A model generated the notes under the pieces. The model was not told where the DNA came from. It saw only the letters and a list, made by a program, of their open reading frames with translations, and did not search any database. 39,730 bases of DNA from Olsenella_K sp051878835 (GTDB lineage Bacteria > Actinomycetota > Coriobacteriia > Coriobacteriales > Atopobiaceae): contig JBJEKW010000069.1 in the NCBI GenBank assembly GCA_051878835.1, forward strand, positions 1 through 39,730, written 5' to 3'. The stretch's first letter is position 1. Every line of letters begins with the position of its first letter. Of this stretch, positions 32,831-39,730 are shown piece by piece. The position numbers and the translations under genes were made by a program.

Positions 32831-33661
32831 GTGCGCGACGAGGCTGGCTCGCAGGAGCGCGGGGTGGAGGCTAGCCCAGCCGTGGGCGCCACGGACGACG
32901 TGGCCCTGGAGGCGCGTCACCTGACGCTGTCGTGGGATGGCACCCACGAGGTCGTGCACGACGCGTCTTTGGTGGTGCACGCCGGAGAGGTGGTGTGCAT
33001 GGTGGGCCGCTCCGGCTGCGGAAAGACCACCATCCTGCATGCCCTGTCGGGCCTGACCCGCCCTCTGAAGGGGCAGGTGTTGCTGCACGGGAAGGACATC
33101 ACCGGTCAGCCTGGGCACGTCAGCTACATGCTGCAGAAGGACCTGCTTCTGCCCAGCAAGCGCATCATCGACAACGTGACGCTGCCGCTGGTCTTGGCCG
33201 GCTTGCCAAAGGCGCAGGCGCGCCAGAAGGCCGAGCCGCTGTTCGAGCGGTTCGGCCTGGCGGGCACCGAGCAGTCGTGGCCCTCCCAGCTGTCGGGCGG
33301 CATGCGACAGCGCGCGGCGTTTCTGCGCACGTACCTCATGGGCAACGACGTGTCTCTGCTGGACGAGCCCTTCTCGGCCTTGGACGCGTTCACGCGCGTG
33401 CAGATGCGCAGCTGGTACTGCGACATGGCGCACCAGCTGGGCATGGCCACGCTGGCCATCACGCACGACGTGGACGAGGCGGTCAGCATGGCGTCTCGCG
33501 TGTATGTGCTGGACGGCACGCCCAGCGCCGGCGTGCCCAGCCACATCGTGGCCCAGATACAGGTGCCACGGCAGGAGGGACAGTCGGCCGCCGAGTTTGC
33601 CCTGACCCCAGAGTTCCTGGAGTGCAAGAAGCACCTCCTGGACCTGCTGTCGGGGGAGTGA
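32831..33661 (+). CDS. thiZ: ABC transporter ATP-binding protein (ThiZ-like)
   Basis: A 276-residue ATPase with Walker A GRSGCGKTT, Q-loop MLQKDLLLP, signature LSGGMRQR, Walker B VSLLDEPFSALD and H-loop ITHDVDEA. It energises uptake through the ThiX-like permease. GTG 32831 follows the thiY stop by one base. The first 26 residues are not conserved, so a start nearer VALEARHLTLSWDG is possible. Last gene of the TPP operon. Confidence 0.88.
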   Translation: MRDEAGSQERGVEASPAVGATDDVALEARHLTLSWDGTHEVVHDASLVVHAGEVVCMVGRSGCGKTTILHALSGLTRPLKGQVLLHGKDITGQPGHVSYMLQKDLLLPSKRIIDNVTLPLVLAGLPKAQARQKAEPLFERFGLAGTEQSWPSQLSGGMRQRAAFLRTYLMGNDVSLLDEPFSALDAFTRVQMRSWYCDMAHQLGMATLAITHDVDEAVSMASRVYVLDGTPSAGVPSHIVAQIQVPRQEGQSAAEFALTPEFLECKKHLLDLLSGE

Positions 33662-33669
33662 GCCCGCGC

Positions 33670-33957
33670 TTAGCCGTCAGTCCGCTCGCTGATGCGCACG
33701 TGGACCGTGTCGCCGACGTCCTTTCCGATGGCCCTTCGAATGTCCTTTCGAATCCCGATGACGTAGCAGATGCTGCCATCGGGATTTTTTACGCCCATGT
33801 TTACAACGCTGCCGTCGTAGGGCACGCCGTCGAAGGTGGCGTGGACCTTCACGCGCCCGCGGCCGAACTCGGCGCGGACGTCGTAGGGAAAGGTGACGTA
33901 GGCGCCGCCCTTGGCTTCGGCGGCCTGGATCTTTTGGTCGTACTCGTAGACCTTCAT
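33670..33957 (-). CDS. DUF1905 domain protein
   Basis: A 95-residue protein of the DUF1905 family (GGAYVTFPYDVRAEFGRGRVKVHATFDGVPYDGSV, then GIRKDIRRAIGKDVGDTVHV). The fold is a small beta-barrel of unknown function, often fused to YdeI-like domains but standing alone here. ATG 33957 has AAGGAG upstream. It converges on the thi operon with 8 bases between stops. Confidence 0.85.
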   Translation of the reverse strand: MKVYEYDQKIQAAEAKGGAYVTFPYDVRAEFGRGRVKVHATFDGVPYDGSVVNMGVKNPDGSICYVIGIRKDIRRAIGKDVGDTVHVRISERTDG

Positions 33958-34073
33958 GAGGGCTCCTTTGCGTGGGGAACGACTGCTGTCATTGTGCGCT
34001 AGAATCGCGGCAACTGCTCGGGCGCGGGCAGACGCGGCCGCACGCGGCCGAGCACGGCCAGAAGGAGGCAGCC

Positions 34074-34991
34074 ATGGTCCAGAGCGAGGGCTTCATTCCC
34101 TATGCGGGATACCATACGTACTATCGCGTGGCGGGCGACATCCAGCAGAGCCTGCAGGCGGGCAAGCTCCCGCTGCTGGTGCTGCACGGAGGGCCTGGCG
34201 CGGCCCACTACTACCTGCAGACGCTGGACGGCATCTGGGAGAGCTACGGGCGCGCGGTCGTGTACTACGACCAGATGAGCTGCGGGCGCAGCAAGACCCC
34301 GCCCTTGCCGCAGCTGTGGAGTGAGAAGTTCTTCCTCGACGAGCTGACCTGCGTGCGCAAGGCGCTGGGATTGGACCGCTGCCACATCCTTGGGCAAAGC
34401 TGGGGCGGCATGCTGGCCATGATGTACGCCATCGGACAGCCCTGGCACACGAACGGCCACGACGGCATGGCATCCATGGTGGTGGCCAGCTCGCCTGCCA
34501 GCATGGACCTGTGGCTGCACGAGGCGCTGAGGCTGCGGCACTACCTGCCCGCCCCCATGGAGGCCGCCCTGGCGCAGGCGGACGAGGACGGCGACTACGA
34601 CCGTCCCGAGGTGCGCGCAGCCACCGCCGAGTACTACCGGCGGCACGTCAGCCTGGTGCCCGAGAACGAGCGTCCCGCGAACCTGCACAGCCCCGAGCCC
34701 GACCCCGTGGGCGACGAGTGCTACCACTTCATGCAGGGCATGAGCGAGTTCGTGGTCACGGGCCGGCTGTCGCACTGGAGTGTGGTCGACCAGCTGCCCA
34801 GCATCGACGTCCCAACGCTGGTGACCTCGGGTGCCGCCGACGAGTGCACGCCGCTCATAGCGAAGCAGGTGGCCGACGGCATCCCCGGTGCGCGCTGGGT
34901 GCTGTTCCCCGACGGCACTCACTGGGTGCACGGCGAGCAGCCGCAGCTGTACAACGCCACGGTCGAGAAGTTCCTGGAGCAGCACGACTGA
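34074..34991 (+). CDS. Proline iminopeptidase-family alpha/beta hydrolase (S33)
   Basis: A 305-residue alpha/beta hydrolase. The oxyanion motif is HGGPG near 41-45, the nucleophile elbow GQSWGG near 106-111, with an acidic residue in SGAADECTP and the His in DGTHWVHGEQP completing the triad. MSCGRSKTP and the cap region match proline iminopeptidases and related amide hydrolases that clip N-terminal residues from short peptides. ATG 34074 has GAAGGAGG. An M18 aminopeptidase lies downstream on the other strand. Confidence 0.88.
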   Translation: MVQSEGFIPYAGYHTYYRVAGDIQQSLQAGKLPLLVLHGGPGAAHYYLQTLDGIWESYGRAVVYYDQMSCGRSKTPPLPQLWSEKFFLDELTCVRKALGLDRCHILGQSWGGMLAMMYAIGQPWHTNGHDGMASMVVASSPASMDLWLHEALRLRHYLPAPMEAALAQADEDGDYDRPEVRAATAEYYRRHVSLVPENERPANLHSPEPDPVGDECYHFMQGMSEFVVTGRLSHWSVVDQLPSIDVPTLVTSGAADECTPLIAKQVADGIPGARWVLFPDGTHWVHGEQPQLYNATVEKFLEQHD

Positions 34992-35034
34992 CGCCAGCGC
35001 GTCAACCTGCGTCAGCGTGTCTACCTGCGGCGAA

Positions 35035-35084
35035 AGGCACAGTTCGGTACGAATTCGCGAAGAAAAACGTACGGAACTGTGCCT
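35035..35084. repeat. Hairpin repeat, GGCAC family, copy A
   Basis: AGGCACAGTTCGGTACG (35035-35051) and CGTACGGAACTGTGCCT (35068-35084) form a 17-bp stem with one mismatch around a 16-base loop. There is no T-run. It lies 44 bases past the S33 hydrolase. Confidence 0.75.
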
Positions 35085-35128
35085 CTGGCGGTAACGGACG
35101 GTGCGGCGATGGCGATAGGGACACGGTT

Positions 35129-35182
35129 AGGGGCACAGTTTGACTCGCTTTCGGCAGTGAAAACGAGGCAAACTGTGCCCCT
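35129..35182. repeat. Hairpin repeat, GGCAC family, copy B
   Basis: AGGGGCACAGTTTGACTCG (35129-35147) and CGAGGCAAACTGTGCCCCT (35164-35182) form a 19-bp stem with one mismatch and, as in copy A, a 16-base loop. The arms share GGCACAGTT with copy A. Confidence 0.75.
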
Positions 35183-35214
35183 GAAGTAGTGGCAGAACCT
35201 GCGATAATGGGTGG

Positions 35215-36627
35215 CTATGCCAGCTGCAGGAACGCCTTGTAGCCGCGGTAGGCCTCGTAGACGTCCACCTTGCTGGTGACCTCCCAGGGCGCGTGCATGG
35301 ACAGCACGGGCACGCCGCAGTCGACCACGTGCGTGCAGTACTCGGCCAGGATGTAGGCGATGGTGCCGCCGCCACCCGCGTCCACGCGACCCAGCTCGGC
35401 GGTCTGGAAGTGCACGCCGGCGTCGTCCATGCAGCGGCGGATCTTTGCCAGGTACTCGGCGTCGGCGTCGTTGGAGCCGGACTTGCCGCGGGCTCCGGTG
35501 TACTTGTTGAACGTGAGGCCATGGCCCAGGTAGCTGCTGTTCTTTGCCTCGAAGCGGTCGGCGAAGGACGGGTCAAAGCCGGCGGACACGTCGCTGGACA
35601 GCATGTCGCTGGCCGCCAGGCAGCGGCGCAGCGTCAGCATGGAGTCCTGTCCCGTGGCCAGCGCTATGACCTCCGCCAGCACGTTCTCAAAGAAGCGGCT
35701 GGTCATGCCCGTGGAGCCCACGGAGCCGATCTCCTCCTTGTCCACCAGCAGCGTGACGGCCGTGCGGGCGGGAGTCTGGTCCAGCTCCAGCTGCGCGCGC
35801 AGGCTGGGGTAGGCGCACGAGCTGTCGTCCTGCCCGTAGCCCAAGATCATGGAGCGGTCGAAGCCCAGGTCGCGCGCGGGGCCCGCGGGAACGACCTCCA
35901 GCTCGGCCGAGAGGAAGTCCTCCTCGCTGATGCCGTACTTCTGGGCCAGGATGTCCAGCACGCGCGCCTTCACGGGCGAGTCGGCGTCGGGGGCGTCCTG
36001 CGCGTCCGAGGCCTCCAGCTGCAGCGGGCGGTTGCCCACCAGCACGTCCAGCATCTCGCCGTCGATGACGTCGGAGGCGGTCTTTGCCATCTGGTCCTTG
36101 GCCAGGTGAATCAAAAGGTCGCTCACGACGAACACGGGGTCGGAGGGGTCCTCGCCCACGGTCACGTTGACCACGCTGCCGTCCTTGCGTGCGACGACGC
36201 CGTGGATGGCCAGGGGTATGGTGACCCACTGGTACTTCTTGATGCCGCCATAGTAGTGGGTGTCCAGCGAGGCGAGCTCGTTCTTCTCGTCCAGGGGATT
36301 CTGCTTTACGTCCAGGCGAGGGGAGTCCACGTGGGCGCCCAGGATGTTGAGGCCACGCTCCAGGGGCTCGGTGCCCAAGTGCACCAGCATCAGGGTCTTG
36401 CCGCGGTTCGAGGCGTACACGCGGTCCCCGGGCTGCAGCTGCTGCCCGCGGGCGATGGCCTCCTCCAGGCTGACGTAGCCCGCCTGGCGGGCCAGCTGGA
36501 CGGCCTCGGCCGTGAACTCGCGCTCGGTCTTGTTTCTGCTGATGAAGCCCATGTAGTCCTGGCAGAAGTCCTCTACCTGCCGGGCCGTCTGGTCGTCGCA
36601 GTCGTTCCATGCGTTCGGTCGCTTCAT
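35215..36627 (-). CDS. M18 family aminopeptidase
   Basis: A 470-residue zinc aminopeptidase of family M18. Metal and catalytic motifs are in place: GAHVDSPRLD, LLVDKEEIGSVGSTGM (Glu pair), SSDVSAGFDP, and SMHAPWE at the end. These enzymes form large cytoplasmic dodecamers that release acidic or neutral N-terminal residues from peptides. ATG 36627 (MKRPNAWND) has a G-rich site upstream; the frame extends further but lacks a good start context. Confidence 0.93.
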   Translation of the reverse strand: MKRPNAWNDCDDQTARQVEDFCQDYMGFISRNKTEREFTAEAVQLARQAGYVSLEEAIARGQQLQPGDRVYASNRGKTLMLVHLGTEPLERGLNILGAHVDSPRLDVKQNPLDEKNELASLDTHYYGGIKKYQWVTIPLAIHGVVARKDGSVVNVTVGEDPSDPVFVVSDLLIHLAKDQMAKTASDVIDGEMLDVLVGNRPLQLEASDAQDAPDADSPVKARVLDILAQKYGISEEDFLSAELEVVPAGPARDLGFDRSMILGYGQDDSSCAYPSLRAQLELDQTPARTAVTLLVDKEEIGSVGSTGMTSRFFENVLAEVIALATGQDSMLTLRRCLAASDMLSSDVSAGFDPSFADRFEAKNSSYLGHGLTFNKYTGARGKSGSNDADAEYLAKIRRCMDDAGVHFQTAELGRVDAGGGGTIAYILAEYCTHVVDCGVPVLSMHAPWEVTSKVDVYEAYRGYKAFLQLA

Positions 36628-36682
36628 GCGCGCCCCCTTAGCTGGTTGCTTTCGCTGGCTGGTCACTTAGTTAGCTGGTCGC

Positions 36683-38071
36683 TTAGTTGGAAGAGCTGGT
36701 GGAAGAGGTCGTCGAGCTGTCGGTGCCCGAGGTGGTCCCGCTGGTGCTGGACTTCGAGGACGAGCTGTTCGAGCTGGTGCCGGAGTCCGTGGAGCTGCTG
36801 GTGCCGCTGGTGCCCGACGTGCCGGAGTTCGAGGAGCTGCTGTTCGAGCTGGTGCCGGAGTTCGAGCTGCTGCTGCCGGAGTTCGAGGAGCCGCTGTTCG
36901 AGCTGGTGGAGCCGCTGCCGCTGGTGCTGGTCCCGCTGTTCGAGCTGGAGGTGCCGGACTTGCTGCTGCCGCTGTTCGAGCTGGTGGAGCTGCCGGTGCC
37001 AGACGTCGACGAGCTGGTGCCGGACTTCGAGCTGGAGCTGTCCGTCGACGACTCCTTGCTGTCGTTGCTGGAGCTGTCGGTGCCGGTCTTTGAGCTGTCG
37101 GACTGGCTGGTGGTGTCCGTGGGCTGCGTGGGCTGGTCCTCGGTGGGCTTGGCCTCGTCGGACGTCGTGGTGTCCGTGCTGGTGGCGATGATGGGCGTGG
37201 TCTTGGTGCCGATGCCCGAGCCCTGCGTGGCCACCGTGATGATGCCGGCGGTGATGAGCACCACCACCAGGGCGCCGATGACCGTGATGATGATGGCGCG
37301 CTTCTTTACCACGTCGGAGCGACGCTTGGCCGCGGCGTCGCGCACCTCGTCGGGCGCGATGGGCGTGCCGGTCTCGGCCTCGCCCGTGGCGTCCTCGGTC
37401 AGCGAGTAGGAGCCCAGCTGGCTGGAGTCCATGACGCCGTCGATCTGCTGGTTGGCGGAGCTAGACGCGGCGTCGCGCACCTTCTCGGCGGACTTGCTCA
37501 GTAGGTGCGTGTACAGCTGCTGCATCAGGGAAGACGCGATGGCGCCCACGGCCACCGTGACGACGGAGCCACCGACGCCAATCTTGGACGAGAGGAACAG
37601 CGACGTCACGGCCGACAGCGCCGAGCCAATGGCCACGGGCATGCTGATGGCGGGCTCCTTCTTTTTTGGCGGCTCGGCCTGCACGGCAGCGGGAGCCACG
37701 CCGTAGGGCTGCTGTGCGCCGGCGCCGTACGCGGCACCAGAGGCGTAGGGGCTCGCCTGGCCGTACGCCTGGCGAGAAGTGCCATAGGCAGAGGACGAAG
37801 TGGCCTGCGTGGAGTCCAGGTTCGACGCGGAGCCGTTGGCGCTGCGGCGCCTGACGACGCGGCGGGGGCGCTGCTGCGCGTTGCCCGCAGGCTGGTAGGC
37901 GTTCGTGCGCTGAGCCTGGTATCCGGCGCCGTACACGGTCGTCTGGTCGGGTCGTGCGCTGCCTTGCGTGGCGTTGCCTTGGTATGCCTGCTTCTGCTGT
38001 GCGTTGGAGCTGGCGGAGGAGTATGCGTTGCTGACCTGCGTGTGATCCGGATTGTTGAAATGCTCGTTCAC
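36683..38071 (-). CDS. Membrane protein with long Ser/Thr/Gly-rich tail
   Basis: A 462-residue protein of no family I recognise. Residues 1-135 are polar, rich in Gln, Asn, Tyr and Ala. A small-residue hydrophobic region (145-190, SALSAVTSLFLSSKIGVGGS) and a clear membrane helix (270-295, IIITVIGALVVVLITAGIITV) follow. The last 150 residues are almost entirely Ser, Thr, Gly and Asn in SNSGTSS-like repeats, probably extracellular and a possible glycosylation target. The start is GTG 38071 with AAAGGGTGA upstream. Possibly a cell-surface stalk anchored by its helix. Confidence 0.8.
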   Translation of the reverse strand: MNEHFNNPDHTQVSNAYSSASSNAQQKQAYQGNATQGSARPDQTTVYGAGYQAQRTNAYQPAGNAQQRPRRVVRRRSANGSASNLDSTQATSSSAYGTSRQAYGQASPYASGAAYGAGAQQPYGVAPAAVQAEPPKKKEPAISMPVAIGSALSAVTSLFLSSKIGVGGSVVTVAVGAIASSLMQQLYTHLLSKSAEKVRDAASSSANQQIDGVMDSSQLGSYSLTEDATGEAETGTPIAPDEVRDAAAKRRSDVVKKRAIIITVIGALVVVLITAGIITVATQGSGIGTKTTPIIATSTDTTTSDEAKPTEDQPTQPTDTTSQSDSSKTGTDSSSNDSKESSTDSSSSKSGTSSSTSGTGSSTSSNSGSSKSGTSSSNSGTSTSGSGSTSSNSGSSNSGSSSSNSGTSSNSSSSNSGTSGTSGTSSSTDSGTSSNSSSSKSSTSGTTSGTDSSTTSSTSSSN

Positions 38072-38102
38072 TGCGTGATCACCCTTTGGAGTCGATAGCC
38101 TT

Positions 38103-38155
38103 GCACGACCGGAAATCGGTCGTGCCGTGCTTGTGCGCTGGGCGTAAAGCCCAGC
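38103..38155 (-). promoter_or_regulatory. Two hairpins in the leader of the Ser/Thr-rich protein
   Basis: GCACGACCG (38103-38111) pairs with CGGTCGTGC (38117-38125), and GCTGGGC (38137-38143) with GCCCAGC (38149-38155). Both are perfect and lie 32-84 bases upstream of the GTG start on the minus strand. They could be a structured leader; I could not match a known riboswitch. Confidence 0.4.
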
Positions 38156-38309
38156 CTCTACTGAGTGGAGAACCCAGTCTAGTTTTGCGGGCGTTGGGCC
38201 AAGGAAACTTCACGAATTAGGTATGCGCCCCACACAAGCCTGTTGCCATCCAACATGCTTTCCCGCGAGCGTCGTTTCGTATACACAAAGCTGACTTTTC
38301 GCACGAAAA

Positions 38310-38394
38310 CCTGCGGCGTCGCAGGATGGGGAGCCGCCATCTGGGACCTGCGCGCGGCCCCGTTCCGGGGCGCGAAAGGTCGTAGCGGGCGGCT
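38310..38394. other. GC-rich nested hairpin region, candidate structured RNA
   Basis: In the 473-base divergent gap, CCTGCG/CGCAGG (38310-38325) forms one hairpin. AGCCGCC (38332-38338) pairs with GGCGGCT (38388-38394), enclosing GACCT (38345-38349) with AGGTC (38377-38381), which encloses GGCCCCG/CGGGGC around TTC. No known RNA family recognised; strand unclear. The remaining gap holds the aldolase promoter region. Confidence 0.35.
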
Positions 38395-38460
38395 AGGGGG
38401 CCGTCAGGAGGCGTAGGTACGTTTTAAGGCGCATTATTCGCCATTTACCCGGAATTATTT

Positions 38461-38489
38461 CGTCCACTTTTCCAGGTTGGCGCTATTAT
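38461..38489 (+). promoter_or_regulatory. Possible promoter of the aldolase gene
   Basis: TATTAT at 38484-38489 makes a good -10 element, 55 bases before the start codon. The -35 match (near CGTCCA, 38461-38466) is poor. Confidence 0.35.
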
Positions 38490-38544
38490 GAAGCTGTAAG
38501 TGTAGGCGTTCGATGTTCTGTTATTCGTTCTCAGGAGGTAACAC

Positions 38545-39417
38545 ATGCTCGTTAACGCTGCCCACATGCTGCAGTCCGCCGAGGCTGGCCACTATGGTAT
38601 TGGTGCTTTCAACACCAACAACCTCGAGTGGACCCGCTCGATTCTGACCGCCGCTGAGGAGGAGCAGTCTCCCCTCATCATCCAGTGCACCGCTGGTGCC
38701 GCAAAGTGGCAGAAGGGCTTCAAGGTCGTTCATGACGTCCTGGTTGACCTCATGGACGAGATGAACATTACCGTGCCCGTGGCCCTTCACCTCGATCACG
38801 GCTCTTACGAGGATTGCTTCAAGGCCATCGACGCTGGCTTCTCTTCCATCATGTATGACGGCTCCCACGAGGAGACCTTCCAGATCAACCTGGACCGTAC
38901 CGCTGAGCTCGTGAAGCTGGCTCACTCCAAGGGCCTGTCCATCGAGGCCGAGGTTGGCGGCATCGGCGGCACTGAGGACGGCGTCACCTCCGCTGGCGAG
39001 CTGGCCGATCCTCAAGAGTGCAAGCAGATCGCCGACCTGGGCGTCGACTTCCTGGCTTGCGGCATCGGCAACATCCACGGCCTGTATCCTGCCGACTGGA
39101 AGGGCCTGTCCATGGACCGTCTGGCCGAGATCAAGGCTCTGACGGGCGACCTGCCGCTGGTTCTGCACGGCGGCACCGGCATTCCTACCCCCATGGTGCA
39201 GGAGGCCATCTCCCACGGCATCTCGAAGATCAACGTCAACACCGACCTGCAGGTCGTCTTCGCCAAGGCTACCCGCGAGTACATCGAGGCCGGCAAGGAC
39301 AAGCAGGGCAAGGGCTACGATCCTCGTAAGCTCCTGAAGCCTGGCTTTGACGCCATCGTCGAGCGCACCAAGGAGCTCATCACCGACTTCGGCTCCAACG
39401 GCAAGGGCTGGGCATAG
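38545..39417 (+). CDS. fba: Class II fructose-bisphosphate aldolase
   Basis: A 290-residue zinc-dependent aldolase of glycolysis, splitting fructose 1,6-bisphosphate into dihydroxyacetone phosphate and glyceraldehyde 3-phosphate. HLDHG gives D84 and H85; EAEVGGIGGTEDG, GIGNIHGLYP and LHGGTGIP carry further metal and phosphate ligands, and INVNTDLQ is conserved. ATG 38545 has a near-ideal AGGAGG at 38533-38538. Codon choice shifts toward T-ending codons compared with neighbours, as expected for a highly expressed gene. Confidence 0.95.
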   Translation: MLVNAAHMLQSAEAGHYGIGAFNTNNLEWTRSILTAAEEEQSPLIIQCTAGAAKWQKGFKVVHDVLVDLMDEMNITVPVALHLDHGSYEDCFKAIDAGFSSIMYDGSHEETFQINLDRTAELVKLAHSKGLSIEAEVGGIGGTEDGVTSAGELADPQECKQIADLGVDFLACGIGNIHGLYPADWKGLSMDRLAEIKALTGDLPLVLHGGTGIPTPMVQEAISHGISKINVNTDLQVVFAKATREYIEAGKDKQGKGYDPRKLLKPGFDAIVERTKELITDFGSNGKGWA

Positions 39418-39457
39418 GTTTAGGCGCAGCCAACCGGCTGACCAAACGAACTGCTCT

Positions 39458-39485
39458 GAGGCCACCTTCGGGTGGCCTCTTTTTT
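39458..39485 (+). terminator. Rho-independent terminator of fba
   Basis: GAGGCCACC (39458-39466) and GGTGGCCTC (39471-39479) close a TTCG loop, followed by six T. Confidence 0.95.
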
Positions 39486-39565
39486 GTGCGGCGATACGCT
39501 CGTCGACGACCCACTTTCAGCGTCCCACTTCGTTTGGCAGCGCCTCATGTGACGTCCCTCATGCC

Positions 39566-39625
39566 GACGGAGGCACCATTTAGTACGTTAGCGGCTGCCA
39601 TAACGTACCGAATGGTGCCTCCGTC
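39566..39625. repeat. Hairpin repeat, GGCAC family, copy C
   Basis: The arms 39566-39590 (GACGGAGGCACC, then ATTTAGTACGTTA) and 39601-39625 (TAACGTACCGAAT, then GGTGCCTCCGTC) form a 25-bp stem with two mismatches around a 10-base loop. It shares GGCAC and GTACG with copy A. Confidence 0.75.
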
Positions 39626-39634
39626 ATGATGCAG

Positions 39635-39670
39635 AAAAAGCCCCTCCGCCGCAGATGTGGTGGAGGGGCT
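39635..39670 (-). terminator. Rho-independent terminator of a minus-strand gene off the right edge
   Basis: On the minus strand AGCCCCTCC pairs with GGAGGGGCT, followed by TTTTC. It points leftward, so it serves a gene whose end lies at or beyond the right edge. Confidence 0.75.
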
Positions 39671-39709
39671 CAATAGATTGAAGCCAGGAGATCGCATGCC
39701 CTTCTTGGA

Positions 39710-39730
39710 CTAGGAGTCTTGAAGGCGTTA
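39710..39730 (-). CDS. Possible C-terminal tail of a minus-strand gene (partial)
   Basis: One minus-strand frame ends with RLQDS and TAG (39712-39710), about 40 bases before the leftward terminator. Only five codons are visible, so this is a guess supported by the terminator alone. Confidence 0.2.

Noticed and set aside
35293..37191. A 632-codon plus-strand frame
   Set aside because: It is antisense to the M18 aminopeptidase and the stalk protein, with no family similarity.
36687..37409. An acidic Glu/Leu/Val-rich plus-strand frame
   Set aside because: It is the complement of the Ser/Thr-rich tail; its repeats come from that coding bias.

Overview
The window is about 40 kb of GC-rich DNA from a Gram-positive actinobacterium. 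Gene content, LPXTG-type surface proteins and protein sequences point to a gut or oral member of class Coriobacteriia, near Olsenella/Atopobium. That placement is inference from recognition, not from a search. I saw no rRNA, tRNA, CRISPR array, phage genes or intact insertion sequence.

Layout. 1-770: a gene-free repeat zone with a 370-bp tandem array of 10-11 bp units. 768-4524: a sugar locus with a Gfo/Idh/MocA oxidoreductase, a DeoR-type repressor and a fructose-type PTS EIIBC permease. 4770-5864: a Fic protein. 6209-6727: wreckage of a response regulator and a membrane protein. 6829-11279: an ABC exporter diverging from an AraC regulator, then YaaA, then a second AraC regulator. 11418-14235: a PHP phosphatase, an MFS permease and elongation factor P. 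14371-17132: an HxlR regulator diverging from a four-gene redox-type operon whose first gene carries a nonsense codon. 17377-27904: two giant paralogous cell-wall surface proteins. 28184-29110: a deleted GNAT gene and Dps. 29452-33661: an AEC carrier, then a TPP riboswitch with terminator controlling a four-gene thiamine-precursor ABC operon. 33670-39417: a DUF1905 protein, an S33 hydrolase, an M18 aminopeptidase, a Ser/Thr-rich membrane protein and class II fructose-bisphosphate aldolase.

The most unusual content is non-coding. A 27-bp imperfect palindrome (starting RTGAACARGGGACGG, ending TTGTTCAY) occurs at nine intergenic loci, eight of them between 2.6 and 12.4 kb. At three intact genes its leading TGA is the stop codon, and at one it is read through into the C-terminus. 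A second hairpin family built on GGCAC arms occurs three times at 35-39.6 kb, and a third motif (GAAGTCGGACCCA) occurs at 1-225 and again at 4572. Upstream of both the oxidoreductase/DeoR pair and the PTS gene lie degenerate arrays with a period of one or two helical turns. These look like very long operators for the DeoR repressor between them, though this is inference.
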